DNA of 37,979 nucleotides from Chryseobacterium gleum (lineage in GTDB: Bacteria > Bacteroidota > Bacteroidia > UBA10329). The stretch lies in NCBI GenBank assembly GCA_945903645.1, contig CAMDOM010000036.1, positions 1 through 37,979 of the forward strand, given 5' to 3'. The translations under genes and the position numbers were made by a program. The notes below the pieces were generated by a model, which made no database searches, was not told where the DNA came from, and worked only from the letters and a program-made list of their open reading frames with translations. The first letter of the stretch is position 1; the number at the start of each line of letters is the position of its first letter. Below, piece after piece: positions 31,900 to 37,979 of this stretch.

Positions 31900-33081
31900 C
31901 TACCTAATCAATGAGTAGGTCTGACTGGCTGGAAACAGCAACTCCAAGGACTTTGACTTGATTTTGAAATTGCACCCTTTATCTATAATAGTTCCATTGG
32001 GCATCCTTTTCATTGGATAATCCAGCGTTATTGCCCCTATATCAATCAGCAGCCCGAATTGTCCGACCAGCGGGTTCTTCGTATGGATTGCTTTCTTGTA
32101 ATGAAAGAATTCCTTATTATCCGTGGTTTTGCTTTCCGCATCTATCCAGAAGGTCTCTTTATGTTTGGATAGAAGAGACTGCTTCAATGTCTCCAATTGC
32201 CAGACCAGAAAGTCGCCTATGTCAGGCTTATCTGAGTTTTCAATCAAGTAATCCAGATCATAATCAGTTCTTAGAATCTGCCCCTGTTGATTTCTACCCG
32301 TAGCTCGTATGGTGTTGTAAAGTCTAAAAACGCCTTTTTCTTCACGCCCGAAAGCATCAAGAATCTGCGCTCTGGTTTTAAACTTGCTCAACTCCCAGTC
32401 TGGCGTCTTGGCGAACAACCCTTTTCGCGTCCCCTTATTTTCTCGTGCTGACTTCAATTCAATGCCCTTATAGTCAGGTGTTCTTGAAGAATTCATCGGA
32501 ATACCCAATAGATGTTCCAACGTTCTGCCAATAGATGTGTCCGCTTGTAATAGTGCAGGTACAAATCCACGAGAGGCGATTTCCATCAGTTTCATAAGCA
32601 GTTCATCAGCAATCGTATTTGCCTTGTGACCCATCTCCATTACAAGCTCTTTCAAAGGGCCTGATGGCATGGCATCAATAGAATCGTAGCTATTGAGCTG
32701 CGTGATGTTCAAAACGTAAAGTCGTCTCTCAAATGCAATGATTCCCAAAATGTCATTCGCATTGGCGAATCTGCCTAAGCCTGAAAACCAGATTCGTGGA
32801 TCTCCTTTCTTGGTGTTTGGTCGATATAAAGATGCAGTGGAAGGAATCTTTTGTGTGTGCGAAATCAAATAAGACTCTACTTGAACCTTATGCTCTTGCC
32901 CTTGTTCTTGTTCCTCAAAATCGTGAATGTTGCTGGCTCTTAGATATGCCCTTACTGAACCAGTAGCATCCATAATAGATTTTCCGAGTCCCGTCTCAGT
33001 GGGTTCTATAAACGACAACTCAACCGATTTCTCAGCTAAGAGTTTTACCTGATTAAGTTCAAGGTCTGTTAGCGCCCTCAT
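31900..33081 (-). CDS. MvaI/BcnI-like restriction endonuclease
   Basis: A 393-residue PD-(D/E)xK nuclease. TPDYKGIELKSAR holds Asp203-x4-Glu208-x-Lys210, the same D-x4-E-x-K spacing as the MvaI/BcnI active site. GIPMNSSRTPDYKG, LFAKTPDWELSKFKTRAQIL and FRLYNTIRATGRNQQG follow the pattern of that family. The C-terminal region (~200-393) is therefore the nuclease. The first ~200 residues form a long extension that MvaI (about 246 residues in total) lacks, perhaps a second DNA-binding domain. Family members cut CCWGG or CCSGG; the exact site here is not predictable. It begins three bases after the methyltransferase stop, so modification is translated first. Confidence 0.85.
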   Translation of the reverse strand: MRALTDLELNQVKLLAEKSVELSFIEPTETGLGKSIMDATGSVRAYLRASNIHDFEEQEQGQEHKVQVESYLISHTQKIPSTASLYRPNTKKGDPRIWFSGLGRFANANDILGIIAFERRLYVLNITQLNSYDSIDAMPSGPLKELVMEMGHKANTIADELLMKLMEIASRGFVPALLQADTSIGRTLEHLLGIPMNSSRTPDYKGIELKSARENKGTRKGLFAKTPDWELSKFKTRAQILDAFGREEKGVFRLYNTIRATGRNQQGQILRTDYDLDYLIENSDKPDIGDFLVWQLETLKQSLLSKHKETFWIDAESKTTDNKEFFHYKKAIHTKNPLVGQFGLLIDIGAITLDYPMKRMPNGTIIDKGCNFKIKSKSLELLFPASQTYSLIR

Positions 33082-33084
33082 GAA

Positions 33085-35295
33085 TTATTTTATCTTCCTC
33101 AAAATCTCCATCGCCACCGCCCTGGCCATCAATGGCGGCACTGCATTGCCAACCAAGGTGTATTGCGGGACTTCAAACTTACGGCCATTTCCTCCTGTGG
33201 AGCGTTTCCCCTGAAACACAAACGAATCATCAAACGATTGCAATCGTGCCATTTCTCTAACTGTAAGCGAGCGTGGTACGCGGTAATGGATGTAGTCGTC
33301 TGGAATAGTCATCACCGTTGGGCTTTGCTTCTCGGGATTGAGAACAGTATAGCTTCGCTTTTCTGATGATAAGCCCTCATCAATAAGTGCGGATTGCGCT
33401 AGCTTGTAGTCTCCCTCTTTTCTAATGATTTCCAACCGTTTCACAACATTTTCGCTCTGATTACTCGTCTGATGGTTCTGCAATGGCTCATGAATAAAAT
33501 GACCCTTTTTCAAATCATCAGCACTACGCACATAAATGGGCTTTCGCACTTCATAATCAGGTAACAATCGTCCTTGCCGACTCCATTGTGCGTAGCTTTT
33601 TTGTTTCTCACCGTTTGGCATTCCGTCAATTGCGCGCTCCTTTATAAGTGCTGCCATCCGTTCGGTAGAGCCATTATACCGTGCCTTTAAATTAATATCG
33701 AGATAATGCGAGGCTGACTCATTGTTTCCCAGAAAGTCCAAATCATAAAGCGCCTCAAATACCGAAACTTTTTCATGCTTAGCTACCGTAGCAGGTATAG
33801 CGCTAATCATCTTCTGGTCTTTCCTGCATCCAATAAATAGAACACGTTCTCTGTTCTGCGGCACACCATAGTCAGAAGAGTTCACCACCATAGGGGCATC
33901 TATTCGGTAGAGCTTAATTTCATCAAGCAAAGTATCAAGTTGCAACGCTTGCTCTAATGAGCACCACGAGCGAAGATTGACAATGCAATCATCAAATGAA
34001 TACGCATAAATGCGAAGCCCCTCTTTAACGCCTTCCACTTCTTGCTTATACTCTTTTGACACGGCTAACGCATCAAATGCAGTTTCAATTCGGTGAATAA
34101 TTGAGTCGGGTTCAAGTGCTTTGATAAAAGCATCAAAATCATGCACAAAGGCATCATTATCAAGGTAATTGAAATCTTTCTCTTTGATGGCTTCCTGCCT
34201 TAGACGAATAAGATTCGACCTCCTTTGCAGCATGTGCAACCCATGACGTATGGTGCTGATGCGGCCATCTGTCTTACTCATTTTATAATCTGCAATTTTC
34301 GGGGTCAGTTGTTTAAAGAACCCGTCAATAGCGCTGATGTATTCCTCTTGTGCCAGTTCTAGCTCACTGTCCTTTAGTCCTTCCTGCTTCAAGCGTCTCG
34401 CCATGCAGTCCAAAATAAATCTCTTGCGGTCATCACCAAGCTTTAAGTCGCGGGTAAACTTCACCAGCTTGGGGAGCCCTTCTAGGTCAATAATAGACTG
34501 CATCTCCTTGAGAATCTCCTGTGCAATTTTCCCTTGTTCCTTTGTAAGAATACCCTTCACATTTTCCATCACAAAATACTTCGGACGGAGCGCACGAATC
34601 ACTTCCAAATAATGCGAAAACAGGTCATCTTTCTTATCATACTTTCTACGCTTTCCTGCAAGGCTAAAACTCTGACAGGGTGGCCCTCCACAAACCACAT
34701 CAATCTTCCGTTTTCCAACCGCATTTAATAGATTGTCTAGAAAATCAGGTTCGGTAATGTCTTGTTTAATGAACTTCATATCCAAGCCCAATTGATGATT
34801 GTAACGCACCAAATGAGTCAACTCGCAATTTTCATTGATGTCGCTTGCAGCAATAAAATCAAACACCTTATTGTTGTATTCAGCTTGTAGCAGCCCTTCG
34901 CTAAATCCGCCTGCACCTGCAAACAAGTCGATAAAAGTCACAGGATTCCGATACATAGTGAGCTGTTCTTTCACCAAATGCACATTGCTGTAGGTGCTGT
35001 AAGAATTGACAATATCCGTCAATTTGGATTTTACTTCATCCACCGTCAACTTTCGCTTTTGCGGCTGGCAAAAGAGAGCCTCTGCCGATGTTTGGAGTTG
35101 TGTGAGATAGTGATTGATGACATCAGCCCTTTCACCAGTCGCTTTTACACGCTGCTTTTTCTTGTCAAAATCCTCTGATGCCACCTTTTGTTTCGTGGCC
35201 ACCTTCACTTGCTCACCATCACAATTGATTCGCAGGTGGATAGGTGATAAACCCTTCTTATCGGCCTTATCTAGGTAAAAATTATAAGTTGCCAT
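33085..35295 (-). CDS. C5-cytosine DNA methyltransferase with N-terminal integrase-arm-like domain
   Basis: A 736-residue modification enzyme protecting DNA from the adjacent nuclease. The motifs are: I, FIDLFAGAGGFSEG (121-134); IV, GGPPCQSF with catalytic Cys207; VI, ENVKG (244-248); VIII, QNRERVLFIG (480-489); IX, RSLTVREMARLQSF; X, YTLVGNAVPPLMA. About 220 residues separate motifs VI and VIII, where small enzymes such as HhaI have about 40, so there is a long helical insertion (~250-465). Residues ~1-75 (MATYNFYLDK, KGLSPIHLRI, then SEDFDKKKQRV and NHYLTQL) resemble the arm-type DNA-binding domain at the start of Bacteroidota tyrosine integrases, but no recombinase catalytic domain is present. 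The AT-rich leader with ACGGAC repeats suggests self-regulation. Confidence 0.9.
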   Translation of the reverse strand: MATYNFYLDKADKKGLSPIHLRINCDGEQVKVATKQKVASEDFDKKKQRVKATGERADVINHYLTQLQTSAEALFCQPQKRKLTVDEVKSKLTDIVNSYSTYSNVHLVKEQLTMYRNPVTFIDLFAGAGGFSEGLLQAEYNNKVFDFIAASDINENCELTHLVRYNHQLGLDMKFIKQDITEPDFLDNLLNAVGKRKIDVVCGGPPCQSFSLAGKRRKYDKKDDLFSHYLEVIRALRPKYFVMENVKGILTKEQGKIAQEILKEMQSIIDLEGLPKLVKFTRDLKLGDDRKRFILDCMARRLKQEGLKDSELELAQEEYISAIDGFFKQLTPKIADYKMSKTDGRISTIRHGLHMLQRRSNLIRLRQEAIKEKDFNYLDNDAFVHDFDAFIKALEPDSIIHRIETAFDALAVSKEYKQEVEGVKEGLRIYAYSFDDCIVNLRSWCSLEQALQLDTLLDEIKLYRIDAPMVVNSSDYGVPQNRERVLFIGCRKDQKMISAIPATVAKHEKVSVFEALYDLDFLGNNESASHYLDINLKARYNGSTERMAALIKERAIDGMPNGEKQKSYAQWSRQGRLLPDYEVRKPIYVRSADDLKKGHFIHEPLQNHQTSNQSENVVKRLEIIRKEGDYKLAQSALIDEGLSSEKRSYTVLNPEKQSPTVMTIPDDYIHYRVPRSLTVREMARLQSFDDSFVFQGKRSTGGNGRKFEVPQYTLVGNAVPPLMARAVAMEILRKIK

Positions 35296-35300
35296 TTTTT

Positions 35301-35336
35301 ACGGACGTTTTTACGGACACGGACAAATCTACGGAC
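35301..35336 (-). promoter_or_regulatory. ACGGAC direct repeats around the -7 box of the methyltransferase gene
   Basis: ACGGAC occurs at 35301, 35313, 35319 and 35331, spaced 12, 6 and 12 bases (GTCCGT on the transcribed strand). The minus-strand -7 box TAGATTTG occupies 35324-35331 and shares its end bases with the third and fourth repeats. The first repeat is five bases from the ATG. A protein bound to these repeats would cover the promoter and start, as in an autorepressed operator. A fifth ACGGAC lies at 35469-35474. Confidence 0.65.
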
Positions 35337-35539
35337 AGTTGTCAATTATCCTAATCGTTCCGCAAACCAACCACCCCAAACCATAACCTATTTACGGTCT
35401 TAAAATTATTTTCAACTTTTTTTTTCGAATCGCACAATATTCTGTTTTGTTCTCCGTTACTACATCAAACGGACATAAAAAGGGAAAGGACATGATGGAG
35501 TAGTACTTGATTTTTAATTAACCAAAAACCATAGAAATC

Positions 35540-36541
35540 ATGTGCGCTTTAACCCAAGGCCGCCCAAAGGCGGAGTACAATTGTGCCCAAAAGGACTTCT
35601 ACACCATTGTGAAGTCGGGATGGATGAGTTATTCGGAACATCTTCCGGATTTCATGAATTTTAAAACAAGTTATACGGCAGCCACGGCCACAGCGCAACT
35701 GGCGGCATTGACCGCGGCACGGGCTATGCCCGATGAAGGCAGCAGGACGGGGATGCACAAAGCGCTTCGGATTGAGCTGGTGCCGCTGGCCGAAACGTGC
35801 ATTGCAGCATGGAGCGATATGAGTAGCTATATCCGCGATGGATTTGCGGCTGACCTGTATGACACGAAGCGCGAAGCTGCTGGATATGCCTATTATAGAG
35901 GTGCTTTGGAGCAGGATTGGGATAGTGTGAGTGAATTGATAGTGCAGGGTGTGGATTTTGCGAATGCAAACACCGCGGCTCTGACCGCAGGGGGTATGCC
36001 GCCCTCCTTTATTGCCAGTATGACGGTGGCACGTGATGCGTTTGAGCTGAAGTATGGCGATTTTGTGGCTGCTGAGGAGCTGACGAAGCAAATGACGGAT
36101 GCGAAGACAGAGGCGAATAATGCATTACATGTTTCATTGACCGCCATGTTTGAGGATGGCAAGAAGGTGTTTCGAAACAATGCGGCAGTGCGCGAGGAGT
36201 TTACGTTTGAGCGCATTTTAAACATGATAAATGGTGGTGGTAATTCCACCCCAACGACCACCAAATTGGCCGGTGTGATTACAGATGCATTTACGCTACT
36301 GCCTATTGAAGGTGCGCTAATTGTGGCTGGGGATGCCAATGGTTCGGAGCAGACAACTTCGGGTGTAGGTGGGTTTTATTCGTTTTCGTTCGCAGGGCTT
36401 ACTGAGCCGATGAGTGGAACATTGACGGTTTCGCACCCAATGTATGTGACGGCTGCTAGGTCTATAACGTTGGAACCTGGGGTGAACCGCAACGAGGATT
36501 TTGGGTTGAGCCCAACCCCGCCACCACCCCCCATGCCCTAG
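35540..36541 (+). CDS. Unknown protein with helical N-domain and C-terminal regulatory-like beta domain
   Basis: 333 residues, not assigned to a named family. Residues ~1-230 are alanine-rich and look all-helical (TAATATAQLAALTAARAMP, ELVPLAETCIAAWSDMSSYI, AEELTKQMTDAKTEANNAL). A linker (GGGNSTPTTT) leads to ~240-325, a carboxypeptidase-regulatory-like beta sandwich (LAGVITDAFTLLPIEGALIV, GVGGFYSFSFAGL, LTVSHPMYVTA). A proline-rich end (PTPPPPPMP) follows. There is no signal peptide (MCALTQGRPKAEYN), which is unusual because this beta domain is mostly found on exported proteins. ATG 35540 is the only sensible start. The preceding 200 bases are AT-rich without a clear -7 box. A strong terminator follows. 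Confidence 0.75.
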   Translation: MCALTQGRPKAEYNCAQKDFYTIVKSGWMSYSEHLPDFMNFKTSYTAATATAQLAALTAARAMPDEGSRTGMHKALRIELVPLAETCIAAWSDMSSYIRDGFAADLYDTKREAAGYAYYRGALEQDWDSVSELIVQGVDFANANTAALTAGGMPPSFIASMTVARDAFELKYGDFVAAEELTKQMTDAKTEANNALHVSLTAMFEDGKKVFRNNAAVREEFTFERILNMINGGGNSTPTTTKLAGVITDAFTLLPIEGALIVAGDANGSEQTTSGVGGFYSFSFAGLTEPMSGTLTVSHPMYVTAARSITLEPGVNRNEDFGLSPTPPPPPMP

Positions 36542-36553
36542 TGGTGGAAAATG

Positions 36554-36588
36554 AAAGAGGCGAGCCTAGTGCTCGCCTCTTTTTTTTA
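36554..36588 (+). terminator. Strong Rho-independent terminator
   Basis: AGAGGCGAGC (36556-36565) pairs perfectly with GCTCGCCTCT (36571-36580) around loop CTAGT, followed by TTTTTTT. It begins 12 nt after the stop of the 333-residue gene. Confidence 0.92.
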
Positions 36589-36626
36589 TATGAAATTCGA
36601 AAAGAATCTATCTCAGTGCTCAACCC

Positions 36627-37019
36627 TTACAGGTCATCAAACGTGAAATCGCTCGAATATCCTTTGGGTTTTTCGGGCTCGCTTTCGGGCTGTGCCTGTT
36701 CGGGCTTGGCTTCATCCTGCCATTCTTCGTCATACACACGGCCTTCGATGCCATAGTCGTCTCCTTTGGCATTGCGCACATAATCAATGGCGTCTTGCAA
36801 CCCATTTGCAAAGGCATTGAAGTCTTCTTTGTAGAGAAACAACTTGTGACGAATGAGGCTAGAGTGCCCATTGCCGTCTACCTTTTTCATCACCTCGGCC
36901 ATGGTCAGGTAATACTCCCCGTTGCGGGTTTCTTTCACATCAAAATAGTAGGTGCGTTTGCCTGCCTTTACTTTTGACGAATAGATGTCGTCATTGTGAG
37001 TGTGGTCGTCCTTTGCCAT
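36627..37019 (-). CDS. DUF3276 / PUR-alpha-like nucleic-acid-binding protein
   Basis: 130 residues. SSKVKAGKRTYYFDVKETRN and YYLTMAEVMKKVDGNG form the beta-hairpin and helix of a PUR repeat, and RHKLFLYKEDFNAFANGLQD the second half. The C-terminus (~95-130) is acidic and disordered, rich in Glu and Pro, and ends DFTFDDL. Members in Bacteroidota and Borrelia (BpuR) bind single-stranded DNA and RNA and may regulate translation; its targets here are unknown. It has its own promoter (TAAGTTTG, 37054-37061) and runs convergent with the 333-residue gene. Confidence 0.88.
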   Translation of the reverse strand: MAKDDHTHNDDIYSSKVKAGKRTYYFDVKETRNGEYYLTMAEVMKKVDGNGHSSLIRHKLFLYKEDFNAFANGLQDAIDYVRNAKGDDYGIEGRVYDEEWQDEAKPEQAQPESEPEKPKGYSSDFTFDDL

Positions 37020-37053
37020 GACATTATATTGGGTTTGATGCGAATAACACCAC

Positions 37054-37085
37054 CAAACTTACACGAGTTTTGAATAGAAAATCAA
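37054..37085 (-). promoter_or_regulatory. -33/-7 promoter of the DUF3276 gene
   Basis: On the minus strand TTG (37083-37085) is followed after 21 bases by TAAGTTTG (37054-37061), a full Bacteroidota promoter match. The leader is about 30 nt. Confidence 0.65.
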
Positions 37086-37177
37086 CTCCCCTAAAAAAAA
37101 TCGAAATTCTTAAAATCTAAGGCCTTGTCCTTCAACATGCACACAGCACAATTTCGTTGAAAGACACACAAAACTCC

Positions 37178-37309
37178 TTTCACGCAAAGGCGCTAAGCCG
37201 CAAAAAATGAATGCGCATATAAAAGATACTACCGATAAGATGGTTGACGAGTCGTAGCATCCGGCAGCCACTTCTGTTCTACTAGTGCTTTGCGTCTCCG
37301 CGCCTCTGC
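37178..37309. repeat. Inverted CACGCAxAGGCGC elements
   Basis: CACGCAAAGGCGCTAAGC-CGCAAA (about 37181-37204) and the reverse complement of TTTGCGTCTCCG-CGCCTCTGCGTG (about 37289-37312) agree at 20 of 24 positions. They face each other across about 85 bases. Similar CGCAAAG-type intergenic elements are scattered in many bacterial genomes. The element occurs again in inverted orientation at about 37417-37440, inside the second copy of the direct repeat. No coding role is seen. Confidence 0.55.
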
Positions 37310-37526
37310 GTGCAACAATTCGAATGCGAGAATCAAAACTTAAAATCAGTTTTAATCCATTCAATCAGTAAAATCAGTGTGCTATCCTTCAAAAGCTTAC
37401 GCCCGTTTGCTAGTGCTTTGCGTCTCCGCGCCTCTGTATGCAACAATTCGAATGCGAGAATCAAAAATTAAAATCAGTTTCAATCCATTCAATCAGTAAA
37501 ATCAGTGTGCTATCCTTCAAAAGCTT
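37282..37526. repeat. 117-bp direct duplication in a non-coding region
   Basis: Copy 1 is 37282-37398 and copy 2 is 37410-37526, with the same offset of 128 bases at both ends and about five substitutions. Each starts CTAGTGCTTTGCGTCTCCG and ends CCTTCAAAAGCTT, and contains the short repeated words AAAATCAGT. An 11-base spacer separates them. This and the inverted elements fill most of the 573-bp gap 37020-37592, where no gene was found. Confidence 0.9.
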
Positions 37527-37592
37527 CCGTCCATGCGCCAGCATGCGCAGCGTTCAAGCGTTAAGGCCATACAATACCGTTAGTACATCACC

Positions 37593-37979
37593 CTATTCCT
37601 TGGTAGCGCGGCTATCGTCCAGCATTTGTTGCTGATAGAGCGAGTAGTAGGCACCCTCGGCAGCCAGAAGTGCCGCGTGCGTGCCTTTTTCTACAATGCG
37701 GCCCTCTTCCATCACCATAATTTGGTCGGCATGTTTCACGCTCGACACCCGATGGCTAATAATAATCGTGGTGCGCCCTTCCATCAACTCGCGCAAATGG
37801 CCCAAAATCTTCTCCTCGGTTTGCGTGTCGACTGCCGAAAGGCAATCGTCAAATATCAACACCCGCGGATGCCGAATTATAGCCCGCGCAATGGAAATAC
37901 GTTGTTTCTGCCCACCCGAAAGCGTTATGCCACGCTCGCCCACACGCGTATCGAAACCCTTCTCGAAATCCATAATGTT
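37593..37979 (-). CDS. ABC exporter ATP-binding domain (3' part, N-terminus outside the window)
   Basis: The frame is open to the right edge, so the protein continues beyond it; 128 residues are visible. GERGITLSGGQKQRISIARAI is the ABC signature. RVLIFDDCLSAVD is Walker B (its second Asp-Asp pair reads DDC where many have DEA). IIISHRVSSVKHADQIMVMEEG holds the switch histidine. The order is that of the C-terminal nucleotide-binding half of an MsbA/MdlB-type exporter. The end (YSLYQQQMLDDSRATKE) is the normal tail. Substrate unknown. Confidence 0.9.
   Translation of the reverse strand, partial: NIMDFEKGFDTRVGERGITLSGGQKQRISIARAIIRHPRVLIFDDCLSAVDTQTEEKILGHLRELMEGRTTIIISHRVSSVKHADQIMVMEEGRIVEKGTHAALLAAEGAYYSLYQQQMLDDSRATKE

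Noticed and set aside
33085-35295. Phage or transposon integrase suggested by the N-terminal arm-like domain
   Set aside because: The rest of the protein has all methyltransferase motifs and no R-H-R-Y recombinase catalytic residues. No att-site pair or other phage gene was seen.
37282-37526. Possible CRISPR array
   Set aside because: Only two repeats of 117 bp with an 11-bp spacer and no cas genes; repeat and spacer sizes do not fit.

Overview
The window is chromosomal DNA of a Bacteroidota bacterium, most likely a Flavobacteriales-type aerobe. The evidence is a type IX secretion (T9SS) type A sorting domain on two proteins, the gliding genes gldE/gldD in the mutY-ssb-gldE-gldD order known from Flavobacterium, a carboxypeptidase-regulatory-domain TonB receptor, a DUF3276/PUR-alpha protein, and repeated Bacteroidota -7 promoter boxes (TAnnTTTG) in place of sigma70 boxes. 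A COX15/CtaA haem A synthase indicates aerobic respiration. Genus and species cannot be named from the sequence.

Layout. 1-948: 3' end of a repetitive secreted T9SS protein. 1086-7030: a PurF-like amidotransferase, RNase R, an exported DsbA-like protein and a family 2 glycosyltransferase. 7027-10020: a large YfhO-type membrane protein convergent with that glycosyltransferase. 10090-14702: ctaA, then on the minus strand mutY, ssb and one ORF that joins GldE and GldD. 14803-18850: an HU-like protein, a TPR protein, a 30-residue basic AURKAIP1/COX24-type protein, RNase G, TrmB and an alkyltransferase-like protein, closed by a bidirectional terminator. 18935-24539 (minus): a T9SS-secreted alpha/beta hydrolase-like protein, a TonB-dependent receptor and DusB. 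24576-25499: a CPBP/CAAX membrane protease. 25661-27985 (minus): an energy-transduction operon exbB - small membrane protein - exbD - exbD. 28067-30021 (minus): tRNA-Ser(GGA), asparaginase and a TatD nuclease. 30077-31458: a family 9 glycosyltransferase and a DoxX protein.

31459-37592 is the accessory part. It holds a perfectly phased 21-bp x 12 degenerate tandem array (31524-31775) and a two-gene restriction-modification operon. The operon encodes a C5-cytosine methyltransferase followed by an MvaI/BcnI-like endonuclease. The methyltransferase carries an N-terminal segment resembling the arm DNA-binding domain of Bacteroidota tyrosine integrases, and four ACGGAC direct repeats surround its predicted -7 box. 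After these come an unknown protein with a regulatory-like beta domain, a DUF3276 gene, and a 573-bp non-coding stretch with a 117-bp direct duplication and inverted CACGCAxAGGCGC elements. The window ends in the C-terminal part of an ABC exporter.

The strongest candidates for new biology are: (1) the arm-domain/methyltransferase fusion with repeats at its own promoter, suggesting autoregulation; (2) the GldE-GldD fusion with an internal lipobox; (3) the indel-free 21-bp array; (4) several genes whose -7 box sits exactly 4 nt before the start codon, predicting leaderless mRNAs.
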